In this document: positions 42,448 through 51,508 of the stretch, piece after piece
Layout: every line of letters starts with the position of its first letter
How positions within the stretch are numbered: position 1 is the first letter of the stretch
From: Bacteroidota bacterium
Lineage (GTDB): Bacteria; Bacteroidota; Bacteroidia; Cytophagales; Cytophagaceae
NCBI GenBank assembly: GCA_023392125.1
Contig: JAEVZS010000030.1
Location: forward strand, 124,001-188,000
Length of the DNA stretch: 64,000 nt
Direction: 5' to 3'
Position numbers and translations under genes: made by a program
Notes under the pieces: model-generated
Database searches by the model: none
Seen by the model: the letters and a program-made list of their open reading frames with translations, nothing else
What the model was told of the DNA's origin: nothing

Positions 42448-43005
42448 ATGAAATATCTTATTTGTGGCTTGGGAAACCCTGGTCCGGAATATGAGCTAAC
42501 CAGACACAATATAGGGTTCTTGACATTGGACCGTTTTGCAGAGAGACTAGATACTGTTTTTAATCAGGAGCGATATGGATGGATTGCCAGAGGAAGGTAT
42601 AAGGGAAGAAGTTTTGTACTTCTGAAACCAGCCACTTATATGAATCTAAGTGGGAAAGCTGTTAGTTTCTGGCTGCAGCAGGAAAAAATGGATCTTTCCA
42701 ATATGCTGGTGATCACTGATGATATTGCGTTACCATTTGGTAAGTTACGGATGCGGAAAAAGGGTTCTAGTGGCGGTCATAATGGTTTGGGAAACATACA
42801 GCAGGTTTTGGGTACAGAAGAATATCCCCGACTTCGTTTTGGAGTGGGTGGTGACTTTGCCAAGGGCAGGCAGTCCGATTATGTATTAGGAAATTTTACT
42901 CCGGAAGAGTTGTCGCAGCTCCCGGCCTTTATGGATAAGGCAGGCGAAGGTATTCTGGCTATGTCTACAATTGGTATAGACAGGGCGATGAATGGTGTTA
43001 ACTGA
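42448..43005 (+). CDS. pth: Peptidyl-tRNA hydrolase
   Basis: 185 residues. It releases tRNA from stalled peptidyl-tRNA. LICGLGNPGPEYELTRHNIG carries the catalytic His (about 20) and Asn; KPATYMNLSG is the substrate motif and SSGGHNGLGNI the second. The catalytic Asp lies in DDIALPFG. Typical length. Confidence 0.97.
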   Translation: MKYLICGLGNPGPEYELTRHNIGFLTLDRFAERLDTVFNQERYGWIARGRYKGRSFVLLKPATYMNLSGKAVSFWLQQEKMDLSNMLVITDDIALPFGKLRMRKKGSSGGHNGLGNIQQVLGTEEYPRLRFGVGGDFAKGRQSDYVLGNFTPEELSQLPAFMDKAGEGILAMSTIGIDRAMNGVN

Positions 43006-43431
43006 TAAAATATTGAGAGAACTCCCTTTGTATATAGTAAGCCAGGGGGCGATTAAAGAAGGAGTGTTTAAACTCTATGTTGTGTGAGATTTCTGTTTTA
43101 ATAAAGGTAGCTCATCTCCTGTAGCAGAGGAATAGCGTCGCTTTGCATAAATTAATGAATTTATATATAAAAGCTACTAGTCTATGCCTTGCGCTTCATT
43201 TCTTTTTTTATAACTTGCAGACAAATACCCCCTACATTAATATTTTTATAAAACTCCGTTTCTGAGGTTTATAATGATTGTTCTATACATGGATGCAAGG
43301 TCATTGGCTTTCAGTTTAAGTCAATAGTTGCTTTTGTGACTATTCAGATTGCTGTACGAAGCCGTTGAATACATTTATCCGTGTATATGTCAGTTAATCA
43401 GAGATTTTAAAATAGTTTTTATAATTAATTA
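43006..43431. other. Intergenic region between pth and the STAS-like gene
   Basis: 426 bp. I see no convincing ORF, RNA gene or perfect long hairpin. It must carry the promoter of the following gene, which I could not pin down. Confidence 0.45.
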
Positions 43432-43815
43432 ATGGATTACGAATTTGTCGAGTCAGCATACATACAATACCGTATTGAAGACGGAATTTTATTTGCCGAC
43501 TATAAGGAGATGGAAATGCTCACTCTTGCAATAGCCAAGAATATAATTGCAACCAGAAAGATATTTACGAGAGGGCGTACCTTTCCCATGCTCCTGGATT
43601 TAACCAAGGTGAAAAACGTGTCAAAAGAAAGTATGAGCTTTTTTGCATCAAAGGATACTACGGAAGGAGTTTCGAAAGGAGCCTTTATTGTAAGCTCATC
43701 TTCATTTGCGAGGATTATGTTCAACTTTTTTCTGTTGATTTACAATCCCGGGCCTTCCAGCAGACTGTTTCAGTCTAAGGAGGAAGCATTGAAGTGGCTG
43801 AAAAAAGATTTATAA
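43432..43815 (+). CDS. STAS/SpoIIAA-like conserved protein
   Basis: 127 residues, cytosolic. The core pattern TRGRTFPMLLDLTKVKNVSKESMSFFAS, shown in part as FPMLLDLTKVKNVSKE, with a following GAFIVSSSSFAR and a C-terminal KEEALKWLKKD, resembles the SpoIIAA/STAS-like Bacteroidota family. The Lys/Asp-rich LLDLTKV strand and the EEALxWL ending are the distinctive parts. No enzymatic role is evident. It is a stand-alone gene. Confidence 0.75.
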   Translation: MDYEFVESAYIQYRIEDGILFADYKEMEMLTLAIAKNIIATRKIFTRGRTFPMLLDLTKVKNVSKESMSFFASKDTTEGVSKGAFIVSSSSFARIMFNFFLLIYNPGPSSRLFQSKEEALKWLKKDL

Positions 43816-43822
43816 TTTGTTT

Positions 43823-44032
43823 TCAACCCAGCGTGTCCAACTTATCCTGAAGCAATTGTAACCGTTCTTTCAGAACTTCATTCTCCTTGGCAAGAGATAT
43901 TGCAATATCCACTATGTGTTCAATGTTTTCATATTGACCAAATTCGATATAATTTCTACCATTGTATTGAATAATTTCAACTTTTTTTGGGAGAACATCT
44001 TCCACATTGGGATTCAGATATACGATCTTCAT
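43823..44032 (-). CDS. Small protein with a C-terminal coiled coil
   Basis: 69 residues. An N-terminal beta part (KIVYLNPNVEDVLPKKVEII) is followed by a coiled-coil-like end (AKENEVLKERLQLLQDKLD). Its ATG overlaps the XRE gene stop by 1 nt (TAATG), so both are made from one transcript and their products may interact. It converges on the STAS-like gene, 7 bp apart. Function unknown. Confidence 0.7.
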   Translation of the reverse strand: MKIVYLNPNVEDVLPKKVEIIQYNGRNYIEFGQYENIEHIVDIAISLAKENEVLKERLQLLQDKLDTLG

Positions 44033-44511
44033 TAGGCAGAGCGGCTTCTGTCTGCTCCGATCATGCCTTTGTAAAGACTGAGCATTTCTTTTAGATCTTT
44101 ATTTGAATCCTGTGCTATTTTGATGGTGCTGTTAAGGTTTTCAATCATAAGATCCTTTACACTGGCAAGAACGGTAAGACTATCGATTTGAGCTTTGCAA
44201 CGTTCGATCTCAATGAGTAACGCATTTTTTTCGTTTTGAAGTTCTTCATCTTCTTTCGATAGACCGGATCCTTTGAGCATCGGACCTTTTCCGTACATAA
44301 ACCAGCTTGGATTAAGATCCGGACATGCTTCCAGAATTGACAGAAATTTGTCAACTCCGTATTTTTTGCCCTGAATAATGAAAGAGATCTGAGCGCCGGA
44401 GGTGTTGGTCATACGTCCCAGTTCGTTTATCCCGATCTTCTTCGTGCTCAGATATTCAGCGAGCCGGCTGCCTATTTGCTTTAGTTTGGCAAGACTTACT
44501 TCTTTTTTCAT
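44032..44511 (-). CDS. XRE-family regulator with a coiled coil
   Basis: 159 residues. The HTH is at about 25-55 (GINELGRMTNTSGAQISFIIQG), followed by LNPSWFMYGKGPML, a motif common in Bacteroidota phage-repressor-like XRE proteins. A long coiled coil fills 85-150. It is translated first in a two-gene unit with the 69-residue protein. Such regulators sit in mobile elements or act alone; no phage genes are near, so a chromosomal role is favoured. Confidence 0.85.
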   Translation of the reverse strand: MKKEVSLAKLKQIGSRLAEYLSTKKIGINELGRMTNTSGAQISFIIQGKKYGVDKFLSILEACPDLNPSWFMYGKGPMLKGSGLSKEDEELQNEKNALLIEIERCKAQIDSLTVLASVKDLMIENLNSTIKIAQDSNKDLKEMLSLYKGMIGADRSRSA

Positions 44512-44783
44512 AATTGATGTATTTTATATCAAATAAACGTTGTAAATATATATATTATTTTTAATGTATTCCTAGCCCCGGCTAAAAAAGTCGTTTTGCT
44601 ATGTATTATGCCGGTTTCTTAAGGTAATATTTAATGCTGAACTGGAGATATATTTATTTAGATTGGTTTTATTTGTTTTAAAAATGCGGGTTATTGAAAA
44701 TAGTCTCAGGTGTGGAATCTGCTTTCTTTTAGGAATTGGTTATATTTTGGCAGGCAGATAAAATGTTGTTCAAGTGTATATTG

Positions 44784-44850
44784 TATTTTTGTTGCTTTAT
44801 ACCAGGGATCTATTTTATAAAAAGAACATTTTATAAAAGGTTCTTTTTTA
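44784..44850 (+). ncRNA. Candidate short transcript (promoter box then hairpin)
   Basis: TATTTTTG (44784-44791) matches TAnnTTTG. About 28 nt later AAAAAGAAC (44819-44827) pairs perfectly with GTTCTTTTT (44840-44848). The enclosed RNA would be about 55 nt. No conserved structure is recognised, so this is speculative. Confidence 0.2.
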
Positions 44851-44876
44851 TGAAGTTTATCGAAAAATAATACAAC

Positions 44877-44909
44877 AAAAAAAAGCCGCCTGAAAAGACA
44901 GCTTTTTTT
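44877..44909 (-). terminator. Terminator after metG
   Basis: On the minus strand AAAAAAAGCTGTC pairs with GGCGGCTTTTTTT (two G-U pairs) around TTTTCA. It lies 18 nt after the metG stop. Confidence 0.9.
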
Positions 44910-44927
44910 GTAAAATTTTGTGCAATG

Positions 44928-46997
44928 TCAGGCAACAATACCCCCGTTTTTTATAGTATTTTGCGGACTGACAAAGCTAAGGCTGCCGTCCGGGTTTTCG
45001 GCCATGAGGATCATTCCATGTGACTCGATTCCCTTTATTGCACGCGGGGCCAGATTGGCGAGCAGACAAACCTGCCTGCCAATAATATTTTCAGGTTCGT
45101 AATATTCTGCAATACCGCTGACGACCGTACGCTGGTCTATGCCCGTATCCAGCTTCAGCTTTAAAAGCTTCTTTGTTTTTGCCACTTTTTCCGCCTCGAT
45201 AATGGTTGCAACCCGGATGTCTATTTTCTGGAAGTCATCAAATGTTACCAGGTCCTTGGATGGCTTTACAGATGCCTGTTCGGCTTCGTTAAGAGCCTTC
45301 GTAGTTTCGAGCTTCTGTAATTGTTCTTCAATAACAGCATCATCAATTTTTTCAAACAGAAGTTTTGCCTGATTAACAGAATGTCCGGCCTTTACTAAAT
45401 CACTGTTCCCGGCGTCAGCCCATTTTAATTCAGTAATATTCAGAATTTCTCTCAATGTCGCAGCTGTAAAAGGCATGAACGGAGCAGATACAACCGTCAG
45501 GTTGGCAGCAACCTGCAACGATAAGTTAAGTATGGTTTTTACCCGTGACTCATCGTCTTTGATTATTTTCCATGGTTCGGTACCGGCCAGGTATTTGTTG
45601 CCGGCTCTGGCAAGATCCATTACCAGAGTCAGGGCTTCACGGAACCGGTATTGTTCAATTGAATCAGCGATTTTTGCCGGAAATTCACGGATTTTTTCTG
45701 TTAATTCCAGATCAATTTCAGTCAGAGAGCCGCATTCCGGGACTATCCCGTTGAAATACTTATGGGTAAGTACAACCGCACGATTAATAAAATTACCATA
45801 AATGGCAACGAGCTCATTGTTATTGCGGGCCTGAAAATCTTTCCAGGTAAAATCATTGTCTTTTGTTTCAGGAGCATTTGCACATAAAACGTATCGAAGC
45901 ACGTCCTGTTTGCCGGGAAAGTCCTGCAGATATTCATGAAGCCATACGGCCCAGTTACGGGAAGTTGATATTTTATTGCCTTCCAGATTCAGGAATTCAT
46001 TGGCCGGAACGTTGTCCGGAAGAATATATTCCCCGTGTGCTTTGAGCATGGCGGGAAATATGATACAGTGGAAGACAATATTGTCTTTCCCGATAAAATG
46101 GACCAGCTTTGTTTCATCGTCCTGCCAGTATTTTTTCCAATCGGCTTCGCTGCCTATATTCCGGTCAGCAAGTTGTCTGAAATAGTCTTTGGTCGCAGAA
46201 ATGTAACCGATAGGAGCATCAAACCATACATAAAGCACTTTGCCGGCTCCATCCGGTTTTGGCACAGGTACTCCCCAGTCAAGATCTCGGGTAACAGCTC
46301 TGGGCTGCAGCCCCTGATCAATCCAGGATTTACACTGCCCGTATACATTCGTTTTCCAGTCCTTGTGGTCTTCCAGTATCCATTGTTTTAGCCAGTCTTC
46401 AAACTGATTAAGAGGTAGATACCAGTGTCTGGTCTCTTTAAGAACCGGTTTTTCACCACTAAGCATACTTTTAGGATTGATAAGCTCGGAGGGGCTTAAC
46501 GTTGAGCCACACTTTTCGCACTGATCTCCGTATGCATTGTCAAAGCTGCATTTAGGGCAGGTGCCTACAATGTACCTGTCAGCCAGAAACTGCTGAGCTT
46601 TAGGGTCAAAAAACTGTTCGCTTACTTTCTCCTCAAATACGCCCTTTTTGTCCAGATCGAGAAAGAAAGCAGAGGATGTTTCGTAATGAACAGGAGAAGA
46701 TGTTCTCGAATATATGTCAAATGAAATTCCGAATTGCTCGAAAGAGTCTTTAATAATAGTGTGATATTTGTCAACTACCTGCTGAGGTGTAACTCCTTCT
46801 TTTTTTGCCCGCATAGTGATTGGCACGCCGTGTTCATCTGAACCACAAACAAAAACCACATCTTTTTCTTTTAATCTGAGAAAGCGGGTATAAATGTCAG
46901 AAGGAACATAAACACCGGCAAGATGTCCGATATGTACAGGTCCATTGGCATATGGAAGAGCAGAAGTAATTGTATATCTTTTGAAATTTTTTGACAT
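44928..46997 (-). CDS. metG: Methionyl-tRNA synthetase
   Basis: 689 residues. The HIGH motif is GPVHIGHLAG (about 18-27); the zinc knuckle has CPKC and CEKC-type pairs at about 146-164 (GTCPKCSF, DQCEKCGS). The KMSKS equivalent is KISTS in EGNKISTSRN (about 341). The C-terminal tRNA-binding (EMAP/Trbp111) domain fills about 580-689 (FQKIDIRVATIIEAEKV, GIESHGMILMA). It charges tRNA-Met in the cytosol. A TATCTTTG box lies 21 nt upstream. Confidence 0.96.
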   Translation of the reverse strand: MSKNFKRYTITSALPYANGPVHIGHLAGVYVPSDIYTRFLRLKEKDVVFVCGSDEHGVPITMRAKKEGVTPQQVVDKYHTIIKDSFEQFGISFDIYSRTSSPVHYETSSAFFLDLDKKGVFEEKVSEQFFDPKAQQFLADRYIVGTCPKCSFDNAYGDQCEKCGSTLSPSELINPKSMLSGEKPVLKETRHWYLPLNQFEDWLKQWILEDHKDWKTNVYGQCKSWIDQGLQPRAVTRDLDWGVPVPKPDGAGKVLYVWFDAPIGYISATKDYFRQLADRNIGSEADWKKYWQDDETKLVHFIGKDNIVFHCIIFPAMLKAHGEYILPDNVPANEFLNLEGNKISTSRNWAVWLHEYLQDFPGKQDVLRYVLCANAPETKDNDFTWKDFQARNNNELVAIYGNFINRAVVLTHKYFNGIVPECGSLTEIDLELTEKIREFPAKIADSIEQYRFREALTLVMDLARAGNKYLAGTEPWKIIKDDESRVKTILNLSLQVAANLTVVSAPFMPFTAATLREILNITELKWADAGNSDLVKAGHSVNQAKLLFEKIDDAVIEEQLQKLETTKALNEAEQASVKPSKDLVTFDDFQKIDIRVATIIEAEKVAKTKKLLKLKLDTGIDQRTVVSGIAEYYEPENIIGRQVCLLANLAPRAIKGIESHGMILMAENPDGSLSFVSPQNTIKNGGIVA

Positions 46998-47018
46998 TGT
47001 TTGTTCTCTTTAAGGCGT

Positions 47019-47026
47019 CAAAGATA
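47019..47026 (-). promoter_or_regulatory. metG promoter -7 box (TATCTTTG)
   Basis: The minus strand reads TATCTTTG, matching TAnnTTTG, 21 nt before the metG ATG. Confidence 0.55.
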
Positions 47027-47093
47027 AAACGAATGCCGGGAAAATGTTATATTGCTGATCTGATAAATTGAATTTAATAATACTGACCGCAGA

Positions 47094-47978
47094 ATGTTTA
47101 AAATAGGTATTGACCTTGGAGGTACAAAAATCGAAGGGATTGTTTTGGACGAGGATAATCGTGAAGTGATACGACGCAGAATCGAAACAGAGCAGGAGAA
47201 GGGGTATGAATCTATTTTAAGATCTGTAGTTGGTCTTTATCATAATCTGGCTGATAAGATTGCTTATTCCTCTCATACGATTGGTATTTGTACTCCCGGT
47301 TCTATTTCCGTTAAAACGGGGTTGCTTAAGAACTCAAATACGCAATGTCTGAACGGAATGCCATTTAAAGAGGATCTGGAGGCCTGGCTAAAAAGAAAAG
47401 TGGCTATTGAAAATGATGCCAACTGCTTTGCTATGGCTGAAGCTATGATGGGCGCTGGTGTTGGGCAGCGCATGGTGTTTGGTGTGATAATGGGTACTGG
47501 TTGCGGAGGCGGAATTGTTTATAAAGGGGAGGTTTTTTCAGGGCGTCAGGGAATTGCGGGAGAATGGGGTCATACATCAATTGATCCCCAGGGCGTATCA
47601 TGCTATTGCGGAAAACGTGGTTGCATAGAGACATATATTTCCGGCGGAGGTTTGGAACGGGCGTATGAAGCCTATACCGGTAAGCAGAAAAGATTGTATG
47701 AAGTAGTAGACCTGTTCCGGAAAGGGTCGATTCCGGAGGTAGACTTTATGTTTGAATTTTTTGACCGCTTTGGAATGGGCATGGCCAATCTTATCAATGT
47801 TCTTGATCCGGATATTGTAATACTGGGTGGCGGTTTGTCTAATATCAAGGAGCTGTATACACTGGGTGTAGAAAGTGTCCGGCGGTATATTTTTAATGAT
47901 GAGCTTTTGACTCCCATAGTAAAAAATGAATGCGGGGACTCTGCGGGAGTGCTGGGAGCTGCTTTTATTGGCGCTTAG
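47094..47978 (+). CDS. ROK-family sugar kinase, active-site intact
   Basis: 294 residues. The P-loop GIDLGGTKIEG is at 5-15, the catalytic motif ENDANC at 106-111 with D108 as base, GTGCGGG at 134-140, and the zinc site is H160, C170, C172 and C177. No HTH domain is present. It is similar along the full length to the ROK1 protein at 4365, including the rare GxxTPGSIS and IETYISG motifs, but keeps every catalytic residue. Fructokinase, glucokinase or N-acetylglucosamine kinase activity are all possible. It stands alone between metG and glnA. Confidence 0.92.
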   Translation: MFKIGIDLGGTKIEGIVLDEDNREVIRRRIETEQEKGYESILRSVVGLYHNLADKIAYSSHTIGICTPGSISVKTGLLKNSNTQCLNGMPFKEDLEAWLKRKVAIENDANCFAMAEAMMGAGVGQRMVFGVIMGTGCGGGIVYKGEVFSGRQGIAGEWGHTSIDPQGVSCYCGKRGCIETYISGGGLERAYEAYTGKQKRLYEVVDLFRKGSIPEVDFMFEFFDRFGMGMANLINVLDPDIVILGGGLSNIKELYTLGVESVRRYIFNDELLTPIVKNECGDSAGVLGAAFIGA

Positions 47979-48353
47979 CCGGTTTTTATAGCAGGAATAG
48001 TATGATAATGTTTTTTTAATCCGTTCTGAAAAGCTGTATTGTATACGGACCGAATAGCTGCTGCCTCTCTTGCTTCCGGTAACACAAGCCGGTTTTTAAA
48101 GTTTTTAGCATATGGGACATTTTTAGCGTTGGTTTTTCCATGCAGCAGGTTATCAATCTATGGCTCTTAGAGCGTAAAAGTATCTTTTTATAATTTTCGG
48201 AAAAAAATGAGGCTGTTTTTGGTTTTTATATGTTTTTTATAAAAAACTGGTGAAAAAATAAGCCTTGTATTTGTATTTTATGTTCATTTTTATAATTTTT
48301 ACTTTGAATTTCTCACTAATCAATTTGTATTAACTAAACTAACAACTAACCTT
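47979..48353. other. Intergenic region upstream of glnA
   Basis: 375 bp of AT-rich sequence, with no ORF supported. It must carry the glnA promoter and any nitrogen control sites. TACTTTG near 48300 is a near-match -7 element with one base fewer than TAnnTTTG. No recognised riboswitch. Confidence 0.45.
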
Positions 48354-49379
48354 ATGTCCAAATCCAAATTAGAGTACATCTGGCTTGATGGATCTAAGCC
48401 AACTCAGGGCCTGCGTAGTAAAACAAAAATAGAATCTGACTTTAGTGGTAAGCTGGAAGATTGTCCGATGTGGTCTTTTGACGGTTCTTCAACCGGTCAG
48501 GCAGAAGGACGTGCGTCTGACTGTTTATTGAAGCCGGTAGCGATATATCCGGATCCGGTTCGTAAAGACGGGTATCTGGTAATGACTGAAGTCCTTAATG
48601 CAGATGGAACACCCCATGAAACCAATGGGCGTGCGACGATTGAGGACGATGATAACGATTTCTGGTTTGGGTTTGAACAGGAGTATTTTTTATGGAATCC
48701 GGAAATCAATAAACCGCTTGGTTTTCCGGTCAATGGGTATCCTGCACCACAAGGACCATATTATTGCTCAGTAGGCGCAAAGAATGCTTTTGGGCGGCAC
48801 ATTATTGAAGAGCATCTTGATATTTGCCTGGCTGCCGGACTAAACGTGGAGGGTATAAATGCAGAAGTTGCAGCCGGTCAGTGGGAGTTTCAGATATTTG
48901 CCAAGGGAGCAAAAGAAGCCGGGGATCAGATATGGGTAGCAAGATATCTTCTGGAAAGACTCGGAGAGCAATATGGTGTGGCGATTAACTGGCATTGCAA
49001 GCCTCTTGGTAATCTTGACTGGAATGGTTCAGGAATGCATGCGAACTTCTCAAACAGTGTATTGAGAGAGTGTGGAAGTAAAGAAGTGTATGATTCTATT
49101 TGCCAGTCTTTCGCTCCGTTTATTAAAGAACATATTGATGTTTATGGTGCGGACAACCACCTGCGTCTGACCGGAAAACATGAAACACAATCTATCGATA
49201 CTTTCTCTTACGGAGTATCCGATCGCGGAGCTTCTATCCGTATACCGATCGCTACTGTAGAAAGAGGATGGAAAGGGTGGCTTGAAGACAGACGTCCAAA
49301 CTCTGCTGCTGATCCGTACAAAGTAGCGGCCAGAATTATTACAACTGTTAAGACTGCAAAAGTGGCGGTATATAACTGA
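48354..49379 (+). CDS. glnA: Glutamine synthetase, GSII type
   Basis: 341 residues, far shorter than GSI (about 470) or GSIII (about 700). The sequence matches the eukaryote-like GSII form: SFDGSSTGQAEG at about 42-53, FGFEQEYFLW, and NWHCKPLGNLDWNGSGMHANF (about 214-233 region, shown in part as NGSGMHANF), then the catalytic Arg region GKHETQSIDTFSYGVSDRG. It assimilates ammonium into glutamine. It has no adenylylation loop like GSI. A hairpin follows. Confidence 0.94.
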   Translation: MSKSKLEYIWLDGSKPTQGLRSKTKIESDFSGKLEDCPMWSFDGSSTGQAEGRASDCLLKPVAIYPDPVRKDGYLVMTEVLNADGTPHETNGRATIEDDDNDFWFGFEQEYFLWNPEINKPLGFPVNGYPAPQGPYYCSVGAKNAFGRHIIEEHLDICLAAGLNVEGINAEVAAGQWEFQIFAKGAKEAGDQIWVARYLLERLGEQYGVAINWHCKPLGNLDWNGSGMHANFSNSVLRECGSKEVYDSICQSFAPFIKEHIDVYGADNHLRLTGKHETQSIDTFSYGVSDRGASIRIPIATVERGWKGWLEDRRPNSAADPYKVAARIITTVKTAKVAVYN

Positions 49380-49399
49380 GAAATAGTTCAATTTTGAAT

Positions 49400-49431
49400 A
49401 TAAAGGCTGCCCGGACCAGGGTGGCCTTTAT
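49400..49431 (+). terminator. Hairpin after glnA
   Basis: ATAAAGGC (49400-49407) pairs with GCCTTTAT (49424-49431); CCC and GGG pair within. No long T run, so termination strength is uncertain. Confidence 0.6.
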
Positions 49432-49591
49432 ATTATGTACTAACAAAAGGGGGCTTAGTGAGAAGCTGGAATGAAGGCTAATGTCATCTGAGCTTTTCTA
49501 AATGGTTAAATTACGGTAAAATACGTATTGGTATTTTTAAATACAGGGCATTTTTTAAAAGAGAATAGCAAATTATTAGGAAGTATTTTTG

Positions 49592-49599
49592 TAACTTTG
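49592..49599 (+). promoter_or_regulatory. typA promoter -7 box (TAACTTTG)
   Basis: TAACTTTG matches TAnnTTTG, 26 nt before the ATG. Confidence 0.55.
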
Positions 49600-49625
49600 C
49601 ATTCTTATTTTCCAACGTAATTTAC

Positions 49626-51437
49626 ATGCAGAATATCAGAAACGTTGCAATTATAGCACACGTTGACCACGGAAAAACCACACTGGTTGACAAGATTATA
49701 CACGCTTCCCAGATTTTGAGAGAGAATCAGGAAATGGGAGAGTTAATTCTTGATAATAATGAGCTTGAACGGGAACGGGGAATTACCATTGTTTCCAAAA
49801 ATGTATCTGTTCGTTATAAAGGAGTTAAAATTAATATTATCGATACTCCCGGCCACGCGGATTTTGGTGGTGAGGTTGAAAGGGTGTTGAAAATGGCTGA
49901 TGGGGTAATCCTGTTGGTGGATGCGTTTGAAGGCCCTATGCCTCAGACCCGTTTTGTATTAGGTAAGGCGCTATCTCTTGGGCTCAAGCCTATTGTTGTT
50001 GTTAATAAAGTAGACAAGCCAAACTGTCGTCCGGATGAAGTACAGGAAAGTGTATTTGATCTGATGTTTAATCTGGGTGCTACAGAAGACCAGCTGGATT
50101 TTACGACCATGTACGGGTCTTCCAAGCAGGGCTGGATGGGGCCGGACTGGAAAAATCCGGGAGACTCCATATATCCGTTGCTGGACGCAATACTTGAAAA
50201 TATCCCCGCTGCGCAGATCAAGGAAGGTATTCCGCAGTTTCAGATTACATCACTTGACTTCTCCTCTTTTGTAGGGCGTATTGCCATAGGAAGGGTGTAT
50301 CAGGGTAAACTGAATGAAGGTGCGACAATGGGACTTTGCAAGGCAGATGGTTCTGTAAAAAAGGTCCGTATTAAAGAAATACAAACTTTTGAAGGCCTTG
50401 GAAGATTGAAAGCAGAACAGGTGCAGTCAGGAGAAATATGTGCCGTAACCGGTCTGGATGATTTTGAGATCGGAGATACGCTGACTGATTTTGAGAATCC
50501 TGAGCCTATGCCGAGAATTGCTATTGATGAGCCGACAATGAATATGTTGTTTACCATCAATAACTCCCCGTTCTTCGGAAAAGAAGGAAAATTTGTGACA
50601 TCACGTCACCTGAGAGATCGTTTATTTAAGGAAACCGAGAAAAATCTCGCGCTGCGTATTCAGGAAACGGATTCAGAAGATAAGTTTCTGGTTTTCGGGC
50701 GGGGTATTCTTCATTTATCCGTCCTGATCGAGACCATGAGACGCGAAGGATATGAGTTGCAGGTCGGACAGCCTCAGGTTATCTATAAGACTATAGATGG
50801 GGTAAGGCATGAGCCTATCGAAACACTGGTAGTTGATGTACCGGAAGAATTTTCCGGTAAAGTGATCGAGCTGGTTACACAGCGTAAAGGAGAGCTTGCC
50901 ATCATGGAACCCAAAGGAGATCTTCAGCATCTAGAATTTAATATTCCTTCAAGAGGACTTATCGGTTTGAGAAATAATATTCTTACAGCAACTCAGGGTG
51001 AAGCGGTAATGAACCACCGTTTTCAGGCATATGAGCCATTTAAAGGCTCTATACCGGGCAGAATTAACGGATCCCTTATTTCCATGGAAACAGGTCCCAC
51101 AACTGCTTATGCGATTGATAAGCTGCAGGATCGCGGTAAGTTCTTTATTGATCCGGGAGAAGATGTGTATATGGGGCAGGTAATCGGAGAGCACAGCCGC
51201 GATAACGATATTGTTGTCAATGTGCTGAAAGGTAAGAAGCTTACCAATATGCGTGCTTCAGGTTCAGATGATAACGTGAAAATTGCTCCCAAAATCCAGT
51301 TTTCTCTGGAAGAGGCAATGGAATATATTCAGAAAGATGAATACGTAGAGCTTACTCCAAAATCAATCCGGATGAGAAAAATATATCTGGACGAGAACGA
51401 GCGTAACCGTATGAGTAAGAAAGAGGAAGCTTATTAA
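49626..51437 (+). CDS. typA: Ribosome-associated GTPase TypA/BipA
   Basis: 603 residues. G1 AHVDHGKTT (about 11-19), the switch I motif LERERGITIVSKN, G3 DTPGHADFGGEVER, and G4 NKVDKP are intact. EF-G-like domains follow (domain III IKEIQTFEG, C-terminal GRINGSLISMETGPTTAYA and FIDPGEDVYMGQVIGEHSRDNDIVVN, quoted in part). It binds the 70S ribosome and helps assembly and stress adaptation in relatives. A strong terminator follows. Confidence 0.96.
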   Translation: MQNIRNVAIIAHVDHGKTTLVDKIIHASQILRENQEMGELILDNNELERERGITIVSKNVSVRYKGVKINIIDTPGHADFGGEVERVLKMADGVILLVDAFEGPMPQTRFVLGKALSLGLKPIVVVNKVDKPNCRPDEVQESVFDLMFNLGATEDQLDFTTMYGSSKQGWMGPDWKNPGDSIYPLLDAILENIPAAQIKEGIPQFQITSLDFSSFVGRIAIGRVYQGKLNEGATMGLCKADGSVKKVRIKEIQTFEGLGRLKAEQVQSGEICAVTGLDDFEIGDTLTDFENPEPMPRIAIDEPTMNMLFTINNSPFFGKEGKFVTSRHLRDRLFKETEKNLALRIQETDSEDKFLVFGRGILHLSVLIETMRREGYELQVGQPQVIYKTIDGVRHEPIETLVVDVPEEFSGKVIELVTQRKGELAIMEPKGDLQHLEFNIPSRGLIGLRNNILTATQGEAVMNHRFQAYEPFKGSIPGRINGSLISMETGPTTAYAIDKLQDRGKFFIDPGEDVYMGQVIGEHSRDNDIVVNVLKGKKLTNMRASGSDDNVKIAPKIQFSLEEAMEYIQKDEYVELTPKSIRMRKIYLDENERNRMSKKEEAY

Positions 51438-51461
51438 TAATTGAATTGGTAATGTGTATAG

Positions 51462-51496
51462 GGAGTCAGTCGCTTGTTCGATTGACTCCTTTTTTG
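51462..51496 (+). terminator. Terminator after typA
   Basis: GGAGTCAGTCG (51462-51472) pairs with CGATTGACTCC (51479-51489), one G-U, then TTTTTT. Confidence 0.92.
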
Positions 51497-51508
51497 TTTT
51501 CGGCTGCA

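Larger units (their letters stand above)
44512..44927. other. Intergenic region between XRE unit and metG, with a possible short transcript
   Basis: 416 bp. It holds the metG terminator (44877-44909) and, at 44784-44850, a TATTTTTG box followed by an AAAAAGAAC/GTTCTTTTT hairpin and T run, which could make a short RNA. No ORF is supported. Confidence 0.45.

Noticed and set aside
44032..44511. XRE regulator as a prophage marker
   Set aside because: No integrase, portal, capsid or attachment-site signs are nearby; flanking genes are housekeeping.
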